A DNA stretch of 7,515 bases from Candidatus Kaiserbacteria bacterium (GCA_007116965.1 SKHJ01000009.1:1-7515); one strand, 5' to 3'; shown: positions 1 through 6,207, counted from the first letter of the stretch. Notes: generated by a model from the letters alone, not told the origin. A program made the numbers and translations.

Positions 1-20
1 AATTTGGTATTCTTGTGCAT

Positions 21-77
21 ACAAAAATGCGTTAGCGGTTAATTGGTTTGAACACCAAAATGCTACCGCATTTTTGT
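21..77. terminator. Terminator-like hairpin of the upstream gene
   Basis: Arms at 21-35 (acaaaaatgcgttag) and 63-77 (ctaccgcatttttgt) pair at 14 of 15 positions. Inside the loop a second short stem, ttggt 43-47 with accaa 54-58, can form. The first arm is A-rich and the second runs into a T-rich tail (71-82), as in bidirectional rho-independent terminators. It probably ends a gene that lies before the window. The long 27-nt loop is less typical, so confidence is moderate. Confidence 0.45.
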
Positions 78-128
78 TTTTTCAAAGAACGAAAGTGTCA
101 CTAACGCTAGGATAGCGTACAGTATTTT

Positions 129-158
129 TTGCCAGTTCACGGTTAGGTGTGTCATAAT
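129..158 (+). promoter_or_regulatory. Candidate sigma70-type promoter for the S41 protease gene
   Basis: TTGCCA at 129-134 and CATAAT at 153-158 are separated by 18 nt, with TG at 150-151 forming an extended -10. Transcription would start near 165, giving an almost leaderless mRNA for the ATG at 167. An AAGG at 161-164 is the only Shine-Dalgarno-like sequence and would lie upstream of or at the transcript start. Confidence 0.45.
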
Positions 159-166
159 GCAAGGTA

Positions 167-1531
167 ATGTCATATCACGATATCGAGCCAAAATTCTTGA
201 CCGAAGAACCTGTGAGCGAAAGCAGTGTTGATCTTGAAGTGCAGGCTGGCCGTAGTGGTGGTTCGGCCTGGGCATTATTCGTCGCCTTGTTGTTTGGGGT
301 AACTGCCTTTTTTGCTGGGATAACACTTGGCCTTAACCAGCAGGCACAAACAGCGAGCATCTTTTCGTTGTTTGCGAGCACCCCCAAGCCTGTTGAGACG
401 GTGGACATGACGGAATTTTGGCGAGTTTGGGACTTGATGGATGAAAAATTTGCCACCGCTTCGTCTACCGAACTACCAAGTGTTGAGGAGCGGATTCACG
501 GTGCCATTAACGGGTTGGTGGGCAGCTTTGGTGACCCGTATAGTGTTTTTCTGCCACCGCAGGACGCAGAGTCATTTAGTGAAAATATTGCGGGAAATTT
601 TGGGGGCGTAGGTATGGAAGTCGGCTTGCGTAACAATTTAGTCACGGTCATTGCGCCATTGCCAGATACTCCTGCCGAACGAGCTGGTGTCTTGGCGGGG
701 GACATCATTACTGCGATTGATGGTGAATCAACCGAGCGGATGAGTATCGACGAGGCTGTTAAGCGGATTCGAGGAGAGAAGGGAACTGAAGTGACTTTAA
801 CCATTGCGCGTGAAGGAGAACTAGAGTTATTGGAAATTTCAATCCGACGTGACACTATCACTATCCCTACGGTTGACACCGAAGTGATTGAAGATGTATT
901 TGTTATCTCCTTGTATAGCTTCAACGCTCAGGCTGAAGCGATGATGCAAGAGGCTCTGCGTGAGTACGTGCGTGGCGGATATCAAAAATTAGTACTTGAT
1001 GTTCGGGGTAACCCCGGTGGTTTCTTACAGAGTGCTATTGCTATTAGCAGCTTCTTCTTACCAACCGGTACGCCGATAGTTTCGGAAGAGTTTAGCGATG
1101 GTAGACGCAATCGAGTGTTCCGAAGTCAAGGTCGACTGATACAGAATTTCACTCCCGAGAGTATGGTGGTGCTGATTGACGGCGGCTCGGCTTCAGCATC
1201 AGAGATTGTGGCTGGTGCACTATCTGAACATGGCTACGCCACCTTACTGGGAACGCAGACGTTTGGTAAAGGTTCGGTCCAAGAGCTTATTCCGTTGGCT
1301 ACTGGATCATCGCTTAAGGTGACCATCGCTCGCTGGGTAACACCCAACGGTGTCTCTATCTCCGATGGTGGTTTGTCACCAGAGATTGAAGTGCGCCGCA
1401 CACCGCAACAAAGACTTGAAGGAGAGGACCCGCAACTAGTCGCAGCCATCGATTATTTGTATAATCGACTCGATCTGGCTGCATTAGACCACGTAGGTAA
1501 CGAAATCGAGACTCAAGAGACTGACGAGTAG
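167..1531 (+). CDS. Membrane-anchored S41 carboxy-terminal processing protease (CtpA/Prc family)
   Basis: A serine protease of the C-terminal processing family, which cleaves proteins from their C-terminal end outside the cytoplasmic membrane. Seen in the 454-residue product: a short cytoplasmic tail, one membrane segment at about 34-56, a PDZ domain at about 145-225 (GGVGMEVG at the start, AGDIITAIDG at 177-186), then the S41 domain. The catalytic residues follow the family spacing: Ser343 in SASASE, Lys368 in TFGKGS (25 residues on) and Gln372 (Lys+4), so the enzyme should be active. Length is normal for CtpA/CtpB-type proteins. The ATG at 167 gives a sensible cytoplasmic tail before the anchor. 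The gene stands alone behind its own promoter, 67 bp before rplI, with no clear terminator between. Substrates cannot be inferred from the neighbours. Confidence 0.95.
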   Translation: MSYHDIEPKFLTEEPVSESSVDLEVQAGRSGGSAWALFVALLFGVTAFFAGITLGLNQQAQTASIFSLFASTPKPVETVDMTEFWRVWDLMDEKFATASSTELPSVEERIHGAINGLVGSFGDPYSVFLPPQDAESFSENIAGNFGGVGMEVGLRNNLVTVIAPLPDTPAERAGVLAGDIITAIDGESTERMSIDEAVKRIRGEKGTEVTLTIAREGELELLEISIRRDTITIPTVDTEVIEDVFVISLYSFNAQAEAMMQEALREYVRGGYQKLVLDVRGNPGGFLQSAIAISSFFLPTGTPIVSEEFSDGRRNRVFRSQGRLIQNFTPESMVVLIDGGSASASEIVAGALSEHGYATLLGTQTFGKGSVQELIPLATGSSLKVTIARWVTPNGVSISDGGLSPEIEVRRTPQQRLEGEDPQLVAAIDYLYNRLDLAALDHVGNEIETQETDE

Positions 1532-1571
1532 CGTTACTATCTGATTTCTGTTAGTATGTTGCTCACGTGAT

Positions 1572-1588
1572 TATAAAGAAGGGTAGGT
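1572..1588 (+). promoter_or_regulatory. Possible -10 box and weak ribosome binding site for rplI
   Basis: TATAAA at 1572-1577 could be a -10 element, but no good -35 lies 16-18 nt before it. GAAGGGTAGG at 1579-1588 is purine-rich and weakly Shine-Dalgarno-like, ending 10 nt before the ATG at 1599. A second -10-like TATAGT at 1591-1596 sits only 2 nt before the ATG, too close to serve this start unless the transcript begins downstream. Read-through from the S41 gene is an alternative. Confidence 0.25.
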
Positions 1589-1598
1589 TTTATAGTGT

Positions 1599-2045
1599 AT
1601 GAAAGTGATTTTACAGCAAGATGTCGCAAATGTGGGCCGGAAGTTTCAAATAGTTGATGTTCCCAAAGGGTATGCGCTCAACAAGCTCGTACCTCGTGGT
1701 TTAGCGGTACCGGCAACTAACGCAGCGCAAAAACAGCTAGCTGGCAAGGCGGCACAGATAGCGGCGGAACAAGCGCTAGTAGCTCGTCAATTTGACGAGC
1801 TACTAGTGGCCTTACAAGCCGAACAGCTTCAGATACCGATGGAAGCCAACGAACAAGAACAACTCTTCCAAGCACTTTCTGTAAAGGATGTGGTGCGAGC
1901 TTTGGCTGGCCGAGGACTGGAAGTCGCAGAAGTTATGTTAGTAGTACCACGTTCAATAAAATCACTGGGCGAACATACCCTAACCCTAACCGATGGTGAG
2001 CGTAGTGCAGAGGTATCTATTAAGATCGTTAACTCTTCAAACTAG
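1599..2045 (+). CDS. rplI: Large ribosomal subunit protein bL9
   Basis: bL9 binds 23S rRNA near the base of the L1 stalk and contributes to translational fidelity. The 148-residue product starts MKVILQQDVANVGRKF and carries the N-terminal L9 signature at 13-37 (VPKGYALNKLVPRGLAVPAT in the middle), with Lys29 where an aromatic residue is usual. The middle, about 41-75, is the Ala/Gln-rich connecting helix, and the C-terminal domain follows at about 76-146. Length matches ordinary bL9 (about 150). Some CPR lineages lack bL9, so its presence here has mild taxonomic value. The stop codon is 3 nt before the prolyl isomerase start, so the two genes are probably co-transcribed. A strong palindrome lies inside the helix-coding part (1776-1806). 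Confidence 0.95.
   Translation: MKVILQQDVANVGRKFQIVDVPKGYALNKLVPRGLAVPATNAAQKQLAGKAAQIAAEQALVARQFDELLVALQAEQLQIPMEANEQEQLFQALSVKDVVRALAGRGLEVAEVMLVVPRSIKSLGEHTLTLTDGERSAEVSIKIVNSSN
1776..1806. repeat. 31-nt perfect palindromic hairpin inside rplI
   Basis: The arms ctagtagctcgtca (1776-1789) and tgacgagctactag (1793-1806) are exact reverse complements around the 3-nt loop att. The sequence is in frame and encodes LVARQFDELL of the bL9 linker helix. With 14 perfect pairs, a hairpin is expected in the mRNA. No T-tract follows, so it is not an ordinary terminator. Confidence 0.8.
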
Positions 2046-2048
2046 ACT

Positions 2049-2774
2049 ATGCGAGGTATGCGCGAAGTAGTTATTTTAGTGATCGGATCATTGCTGCTGG
2101 TTGGTGGTTTGGCTTGGTGGAGTATTTCAGCACCAAATGAACGATCAGCAGGCTTACGAGATACAACTGAGCCAATCACCGCTCCTGAAATACCAGTGGT
2201 AGAAGAAGTCGAGGAAACCGAGGAAGATTATACAATCGATAAGGAAATCATTGATATGAACAATCCACGAGCTACGCTTCAAACTAATCTGGGAGAGATT
2301 ACCTTGGAGTTATTTACTGACGTGATGCCAATTACCACCGAAAACTTTCTGACCCTTGCAGAAGATGGCTTTTATGATGGGGTTAAGTTTCATCGGGTCA
2401 TTCCTGGCTTTATGATTCAGGGGGGTGACCCTAACACCAAAGGAGAAGATGCTGCTACGTATGGACAAGGCGGGCCAGGATATATGATACGTGACGAGTT
2501 TGTCAGTGACCCACGTTTGACTAATGTTCGTGGCACCATCGCTATGGCCAATACTGGTCAGCCAGACTCAGGTGGTAGTCAATTCTTCATTAATGTCGCT
2601 GACAATACCGGTCTTGATTTTGATAAAGAACCACTTACTAGTCGACATCCTGTCTTTGGTCGGGTCATTGAGGGTATGGAAGTCGTGGCGGCAATTGAGC
2701 AAGTACCAACCGGGGCACGTGATATCCCGGTAGATCCTGTCGTGATCGAGGCAGTCCGCATTGAACGAAACTAG
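2049..2774 (+). CDS. Membrane-anchored cyclophilin-type peptidyl-prolyl cis-trans isomerase
   Basis: Catalyses cis-trans isomerisation of prolyl bonds, probably assisting folding of exported proteins. The 241-residue product has an N-terminal hydrophobic segment at about 7-27 (uncleaved anchor or signal peptide), a Pro/Glu-rich acidic linker at about 40-62 (EEVEETEED), then a cyclophilin domain at about 73-240. Active-site motifs are present: FHRVIPGFMIQGGD with Arg116, Phe121 and Gln124, GSQFFIN at 176-182, and His200 in RHPVFGRV. The Trp near the cyclosporin site of human CypA is not seen, as in many bacterial cyclophilins. The ATG at 2049 lies 3 nt after the rplI stop with no Shine-Dalgarno. 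A second ATG at 2058 (Met4) is also possible. The bL9 partner is probably an accident of operon structure rather than a shared function. Confidence 0.93.
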   Translation: MRGMREVVILVIGSLLLVGGLAWWSISAPNERSAGLRDTTEPITAPEIPVVEEVEETEEDYTIDKEIIDMNNPRATLQTNLGEITLELFTDVMPITTENFLTLAEDGFYDGVKFHRVIPGFMIQGGDPNTKGEDAATYGQGGPGYMIRDEFVSDPRLTNVRGTIAMANTGQPDSGGSQFFINVADNTGLDFDKEPLTSRHPVFGRVIEGMEVVAAIEQVPTGARDIPVDPVVIEAVRIERN

Positions 2775-2803
2775 GCCTGGCATCGCTGAGCGACGTATAT
2801 CAA

Positions 2804-2841
2804 ATCCTAAAACCCTCTCGCTAGCGAGAGGGTTTTAGGAT
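2804..2841. terminator. Bidirectional rho-independent terminator
   Basis: A 38-nt perfect palindrome: atcctaaaaccctctcgct at 2804-2822 and its exact reverse complement at 2823-2841. The GC-rich core ccctctcgc/gcgagaggg is preceded by AAAA and followed by TTTT, so it can terminate in both directions. It sits 29 bp after the isomerase stop and 24 bp after the rpmA stop, between these convergent genes. Confidence 0.9.
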
Positions 2842-2865
2842 CTGGCGCACGCTTATCGAGTGTAA

Positions 2866-3147
2866 CTAAGCGACTTCAACCACATTAGCGACTTTCTTGC
2901 GGACAACGGCACCGTTGAAGCGAACCTTGCGCTTGTCTGCAAATTGCACGGTACCGGTAGTTGTGGCGTAGAGAGTATGATCTTTGCCGACGCGAACGTT
3001 TTGACCAGCTTCTATCCGTGTACCGCGTTGGCGTACGAGGATGTCGCCGGTTTTAACGGTTTGACCGGCGCTACGCTTCACACCCAGGTACTTTGGTTGT
3101 GAGTCGCGAAGGTTTTTTGATGAGCCACCTGCTTTCTTCTTTGACAT
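2866..3147 (-). CDS. rpmA: Large ribosomal subunit protein bL27
   Basis: bL27 lies near the peptidyl transferase centre, where its N-terminal tail approaches the tRNA acceptor ends. The 93-residue product begins [16 protein letters not shown] and continues with LGVKR at 21-25, [10 protein letters not shown] at 34-43, [15 protein letters not shown] at 47-61 and a basic C-terminus, all typical of bL27. No Firmicutes-type N-terminal extension precedes the KKAGG motif. The gene is single here. In most bacteria it follows rplU and precedes obgE, neither of which is in the window. It is convergent with the isomerase gene and shares its terminator, and divergent from the gene at 3193. Confidence 0.96.
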   Translation of the reverse strand: MSKKKAGGSSKNLRDSQPKYLGVKRSAGQTVKTGDILVRQRGTRIEAGQNVRVGKDHTLYATTTGTVQFADKRKVRFNGAVVRKKVANVVEVA

Positions 3148-3192
3148 ACTACGGGTATACTAAATGAGAATAACGGGCTGAGTATACGGTAT
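3148..3192. promoter_or_regulatory. Divergent promoter region with two GTATAC copies
   Basis: This 45-bp gap separates rpmA (minus) from the gene at 3193 (plus). It holds two GTATAC hexamers, at 3155-3160 and 3182-3187, 27 bp apart. On the minus strand TAGTATACC lies 6 nt before the rpmA ATG. On the plus strand TATACG lies 4 nt before the ATG at 3193. Both could be -10 boxes of nearly leaderless transcripts, or TATACT at 3156-3161 could serve the plus strand with a leader of about 25 nt. No convincing -35 or Shine-Dalgarno is present for either gene. Confidence 0.45.
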
Positions 3193-3582
3193 ATGCTCAA
3201 TAAATTCAAGTCGTATCCAGAAGATGATCGTTGGTTCACGCTGGCGCTAATGACGTTGTTGGTTTTGGTGGCTTTTGGTCTTGGCCGGCTTTCGGCTGGT
3301 ACAGAATGGGCGCTATCCGCCGCTCAGCGGCCGATAGCGCTGATCTCTACATCAACCGCGATTAGACTCCTGCAGACCCCTGATACTGCCGGTGATAGTC
3401 TTACCATTCCGTGGGAATCGCAGACTGCCGCTTCTGTGATCGGTTCTCGCAGTGGTACGAGATATTATCCAGTTACCTGTAGACACTGGGAGCGAATTAG
3501 TCCTGAAAACCGATTAGTATTTGTTGACGCGTCGCGTGCTCGGGCGGCTGGGTACACGATCGCTGTAGGTTGTCGAGAATAG
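3193..3582 (+). CDS. Membrane-anchored protein with Ada-type metal-binding-like domain
   Basis: A 129-residue protein of unknown function with one membrane segment at about 15-32 (LALMTLLVLVAFGLGRL), a linker, and a small C-terminal domain at about 81-128. The domain reads GSRSGTRYYPVTC, then RISPENRLVF and finally AAGYTIAVGC. This is the pattern (YxxxC, IxxENrvxF, AxxxGYxxAxxC) of small Ada-type zinc-domain-like modules that recur in CPR genomes behind a single membrane anchor. Only two cysteines are present, Cys96 and Cys127, not the four that bind zinc in Ada, so zinc binding is uncertain and a disulfide is possible if the domain faces outward. The family resemblance is from memory of the motif; the function is unknown. 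A strong palindrome lies at 3310-3340. The next gene starts 19 bp downstream. Confidence 0.7.
   Translation: MLNKFKSYPEDDRWFTLALMTLLVLVAFGLGRLSAGTEWALSAAQRPIALISTSTAIRLLQTPDTAGDSLTIPWESQTAASVIGSRSGTRYYPVTCRHWERISPENRLVFVDASRARAAGYTIAVGCRE
3310..3340. repeat. 31-nt palindromic hairpin inside the Ada-like gene
   Basis: Outer arms gcgctatc (3310-3317) and gatagcgc (3333-3340) enclose inner arms gccgct (3319-3324) and agcggc (3326-3331), with one C-C mismatch between the two stem parts. The stem is GC-rich and lies in the coding region for the linker just after the membrane segment. No T-tract follows. Confidence 0.75.
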
Positions 3583-3584
3583 CG

Positions 3585-3590
3585 TATACT
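3585..3590 (+). promoter_or_regulatory. -10-like TATACT before the YihY-family gene
   Basis: TATACT (within GTATACT, 3584-3590) lies in the 19-bp gap after the Ada-like gene and 11 nt before the ATG at 3602, so a transcript would have only a few leader bases. No clear -35 is seen, and read-through from the gene at 3193 is equally possible. Confidence 0.35.
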
Positions 3591-3601
3591 AGACTGAGAG
3601 T

Positions 3602-4408
3602 ATGCATTTCTTGCGATTGTTTTGGGAGGCGGCCCTACACTGGTACCGGCGCGAAGCGGGTATTTTGGCTGCGGCATTGGCCTACCTAACACCGTTTGTG
3701 TTGATACCGCTCTTGGCGGTGTCGGTCACAACAGCTAGTTGGCTAATTGGACGTGACCAGTTTATCGAGACCTTGATCGGGTGGGGAATGCAGCTGGCCC
3801 CGGATATCACCGAATTATTGATTGTTGTCACGGCCGATTTTGACATGAGCGAGGTGGGGTATGGTGTGCCGTGGTTCGGTTACGTCTTCTTTCTCTGGAT
3901 CATTGTTTATACCTTCAATATGTTAACGTATGGCCTGCAGCGTATCTGGCTCAGTACTGGCAGTGGTTGGTTGGCGGTATTGGTTAATGCCGGTAAGGCT
4001 GTAGGCTTCTTTATTCTTCTGCAGATATACCTAATATCGATAATCGTTTTTCATAGTAGCGTGTCGCTGGTTGGGATTAATCAGGGACTGCAAGCGGCGT
4101 TTGAGACTACCAGTATCTTTCTTCTAACTGTTGGACTGTTTTATGCCACCTTTACTATTCTCGGTCGTCGAGCATTGCATTGGTCGAGTTGTTTGACCGG
4201 AGCGCTGGTAGTAGCAATTAGCTTTATTTTCCTTCGTTGGCTCGTGACCTGGTGGATTGCGAGTACTCCCGCTATTGATTTATTTGGCACGGCTGGTCTT
4301 ATTCTGGGTATCCTCGTTTGGGTCTACTTGACTACCGCCTGTATTTACTATGGGGCAGCGTATGCCTGGGTGTTTGAGCGGCAACGAACAGCTCATCGCA
4401 GTCGTTGA
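3602..4408 (+). CDS. YihY/BrkB-family inner membrane protein
   Basis: A 268-residue polytopic membrane protein of the YihY/BrkB (virulence factor BrkB, formerly 'ribonuclease BN') family. The name RNase BN is a historical misassignment, and the molecular function is not established. Seen: about six hydrophobic segments, near 20-50, 86-112, 122-152, 168-188, 196-220 and 225-257. The first contains the family-typical AAALAYLTPFVLIPLLAV, and the last matches the conserved C-terminal block (FGTAGLILGILVWVYL followed by GAAYAWVFER). The C-terminal tail is basic and probably cytoplasmic. Length is close to the family norm (about 280-300). No Shine-Dalgarno precedes the ATG. It sits between the Ada-like gene and the LOG gene and may be co-transcribed with them. 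Confidence 0.88.
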   Translation: MHFLRLFWEAALHWYRREAGILAAALAYLTPFVLIPLLAVSVTTASWLIGRDQFIETLIGWGMQLAPDITELLIVVTADFDMSEVGYGVPWFGYVFFLWIIVYTFNMLTYGLQRIWLSTGSGWLAVLVNAGKAVGFFILLQIYLISIIVFHSSVSLVGINQGLQAAFETTSIFLLTVGLFYATFTILGRRALHWSSCLTGALVVAISFIFLRWLVTWWIASTPAIDLFGTAGLILGILVWVYLTTACIYYGAAYAWVFERQRTAHRSR

Positions 4409-4439
4409 GAAACCGACGACAGTAGTGGAGTAGAAATGA

Positions 4440-4450
4440 TATACTATAAT
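4440..4450 (+). promoter_or_regulatory. -10-like element overlapping the start of the LOG-family gene
   Basis: Two overlapping boxes, TATACT at 4440-4445 and TATAAT at 4445-4450, lie immediately at the gene start. TATAAT overlaps the first ATG (4449). With TATACT as -10, transcription would begin near 4452, just before the second ATG at 4455, which favours that start and an almost leaderless mRNA. No good -35 was found. Confidence 0.4.
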
Positions 4451-5222
4451 GCGTATGGCAAAAACACCAAAGAAATCAGCACCAAAACGAAGAGTTACTA
4501 CCCGTAATCGTTCTGTGACCAAACAAAAACAAAGTCGAGTCGTCTCTGACCTCTTGTGTCCAAGTATTGAGGATACAGGGGCAGCGGTTCAGTCGTGGCG
4601 GGTCTTTCGTATTATGTCAGAATTCGTCCAAGGCTTTGAGGTACTCAGGTCTCATGGCTTGGCAGTAACAGTATTTGGCAGCGCTCGCACCAAACCTGAC
4701 CACCCAGATTATCTAGCGGCAGTTGAGCTATCTGGTTGCTTAGCTAAGCGAAAATTTACTATTATCACTGGCGGTGGTGGCGGTATTATGGAAGCTGCTA
4801 ATGTTGGTGCGTATAACGCCGGCGGTCATTCGATTGGTTTTAATATTGAGTTACCTTTCGAGCAGAAGCTCAATCCTTATGTGACTGAGTCGCTTAATTT
4901 TGACTACTTTTTTTCACGCAAAGTAATGTTGGCTTTTGCAGCAGAAGCATATGTGTACTTCCCAGGTGGTTTCGGTACGCTCGATGAGTTAATGGAGTTG
5001 GTGACACTGATTCAGACGAAAAAGATCAAACGAATACCGATTGTACTGTACGGTAAGAATTATTGGCAGCCGCTCCTGGACTGGTTTGAGACCTCATTAT
5101 TACATGAACACCAGACCATAAGTAAGGAAGACCTTAAACTGATGACATTGGTCGATTCAGTTGATGAGGCGTATCGGTATATCATTAAGAATGTCGATTA
5201 CAATGATGTGCGGCAGATCTGA
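4449..5222 (+). CDS. LOG-family protein (cytokinin riboside monophosphate phosphoribohydrolase-like, TIGR00730 type)
   Basis: LOG enzymes hydrolyse nucleoside 5'-monophosphates of cytokinin or adenine type to base and ribose 5-phosphate. In bacteria the true substrate is often unknown. In the 257 residues: a strand and glycine region VFGSAR (75-80), a glycine-rich GGGGGIMEA (108-116), SRK at 156-158 and the family hallmark PGGFGTLDE at 172-180, which with Arg157 forms the active site, so catalysis is plausible. The first 30 residues are very basic (12 Lys/Arg) and lie outside the conserved fold. Two starts are possible: ATG 4449, or ATG 4455 giving MAKTPKKS. The second is favoured by the promoter geometry and removes two residues. 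The ROK gene begins 5 nt after the stop, so the two are probably one transcript. Confidence 0.9.
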   Translation: MRMAKTPKKSAPKRRVTTRNRSVTKQKQSRVVSDLLCPSIEDTGAAVQSWRVFRIMSEFVQGFEVLRSHGLAVTVFGSARTKPDHPDYLAAVELSGCLAKRKFTIITGGGGGIMEAANVGAYNAGGHSIGFNIELPFEQKLNPYVTESLNFDYFFSRKVMLAFAAEAYVYFPGGFGTLDELMELVTLIQTKKIKRIPIVLYGKNYWQPLLDWFETSLLHEHQTISKEDLKLMTLVDSVDEAYRYIIKNVDYNDVRQI

Positions 5223-5227
5223 TCACT

Positions 5228-6091
5228 ATGGCGTACCTGGTCTTTGATATTGGCGGAACAACGACGAGCGTGGCCGTAGCTCATGATCTAGAACATATTG
5301 CAGCGACTAAACGATTCAAGACACCGACAACAGCCAAAGCGGGTGTCAAGAAACTGTTAGAAACAGCGCAAGAGCTATTAGGAGGTGATGTGGTGGTAGC
5401 GGGAGCAGCTGGTGGTATTCGCGGACAGTTAGCAGAAGATAAGCGTAGTCTCCATCGTGATCTGATACTGTCGCATTGGGCAGATGAACCAATAGTCGCA
5501 ACTCTGGAGGAGGTCTGGCAATGTCCGGTTTGGCTTGAGAATGATACCGCTTTAGCTGGTTTGGGAGAGGCGGTTTCGGGAGCGGGGCAGGGGTTTGAGA
5601 TCGTAGTCTACCACAGCGTCAGTACGGGGGTTGGTGGAGTAAAGATAGAATCGGGACAGATCGATCAAGCGACAGTCGGTTTTGAGCCAGGACACCAAAA
5701 CATCGATATTGATCGAACGGTGTTAGGTGACGATTTCGAACCAACATTAGAAAATCTTGTCTCTGGTCGGGCCGTAGAGCAGCGAATGGGCAGCAGGCCG
5801 TATGACATTCCACAATCTGATGCACTCTGGGACACCCTGGCCAATTATTTGGCGCAGGGACTACGTAACTCAATTTTATATTGGTCACCAGAAGTAATTG
5901 TCCTCGGTGGATCGATGATATTAGGTAATCCTTGTATTAAGGTCGATGATATCCGTAAGCATACCGTCCAGTCGCTTAGCGGCTTTACAGACTGTCCCTT
6001 TATCACAACTGCTCAGCATGGGGATGATAGCGGTCTTTTGGGAGCTTTAACGTATCTAGGTCAGCAAGAAGTCAAGCAATTGACAAAATAA
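5228..6091 (+). CDS. ROK-family sugar kinase-like protein
   Basis: ROK proteins are ASKHA-fold sugar kinases or sugar-responsive repressors. This 287-residue protein has no DNA-binding N-terminus, so a kinase role fits better. Seen: the phosphate-binding loop DIGGTTT at 7-13, LENDTALAGLGEA at 103-115 with the likely catalytic base Asp106, the second phosphate loop STGVGG at 132-137, and EPGH at 153-156, the sugar-contact motif. The zinc site CxCGxxGCxE that normally follows ExGH is absent: the next region is DIDRTVLGDDFEPTLENLVSG without cysteines. Substrate is unknown (glucose or an N-acetylated hexosamine are common in the family). It lies 5 nt after the LOG gene without a Shine-Dalgarno. 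Its last codons contain the -35 box of the next gene's promoter. Confidence 0.88.
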   Translation: MAYLVFDIGGTTTSVAVAHDLEHIAATKRFKTPTTAKAGVKKLLETAQELLGGDVVVAGAAGGIRGQLAEDKRSLHRDLILSHWADEPIVATLEEVWQCPVWLENDTALAGLGEAVSGAGQGFEIVVYHSVSTGVGGVKIESGQIDQATVGFEPGHQNIDIDRTVLGDDFEPTLENLVSGRAVEQRMGSRPYDIPQSDALWDTLANYLAQGLRNSILYWSPEVIVLGGSMILGNPCIKVDDIRKHTVQSLSGFTDCPFITTAQHGDDSGLLGALTYLGQQEVKQLTK

Positions 6092-6108
6092 TAAAAATAT
6101 AGTATAAT
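6080..6108 (+). promoter_or_regulatory. Full-consensus sigma70-type promoter
   Basis: TTGACA at 6080-6085 and TATAAT at 6103-6108 are both perfect matches with a 17-nt A/T-rich spacer. This is the best promoter in the window. The -35 box overlaps the final codons of the ROK gene. Transcription should begin near 6115, leaving a short lead to an ATG at 6120 and a structured leader before the lysozyme-like gene. Confidence 0.85.
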
Positions 6109-6114
6109 TAAGAA

Positions 6115-6207
6115 AATCCATGAAATGTGATACCATTTTGTGGTCATCAACTTCGGTTGATGTTTGTCAGATAAGACCATTGGCTTATTTTATCCACTGT
6201 CATTGCT
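6115..6207 (+). other. Structured leader with UUCG hairpin, or frameshifted 5' end of the lysozyme-like gene
   Basis: About 93 nt between the predicted transcript start and the GTG at 6208. It contains a perfect 7-bp hairpin at 6145-6162 (catcaac, loop ttcg, gttgatg), the very stable cUUCGg type. TGGT 6141-6144 can pair with ACCA 6176-6179 to close an outer stem. A weaker stem, ataag 6171-6175 with cttat 6184-6188, is followed by T-rich sequence. The part from 6178 also reads HWLILSTVIA in the frame of the downstream gene, so it may be lost coding sequence rather than a pure leader. Confidence 0.5.

Noticed and set aside
104..130. Short hairpin acgcta/tagcgt (104-109, 113-118) followed by a T-run at 125-130, as a second terminator
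   Set aside because: The stem is only 6 bp and the T-run begins 6-7 nt after it; it more likely belongs to the S41 promoter region.
1549..1577. A complete -35/-10 promoter for rplI
   Set aside because: TTGCTC at 1559-1564 is at the wrong distance from every -10-like box, so only a weak -10 candidate is reported.
2568..2783. Minus-strand open frames opposite the prolyl isomerase, S41 and ROK genes
   Set aside because: They lie antisense to clearly conserved genes, show no recognisable motifs and have low-complexity shadow composition.
5220..5222. Possible TGA=glycine code (Gracilibacteria/Absconditabacteria)
   Set aside because: TGA ends the YihY and LOG genes at the expected lengths, with a new gene starting right after, so TGA is a stop here.
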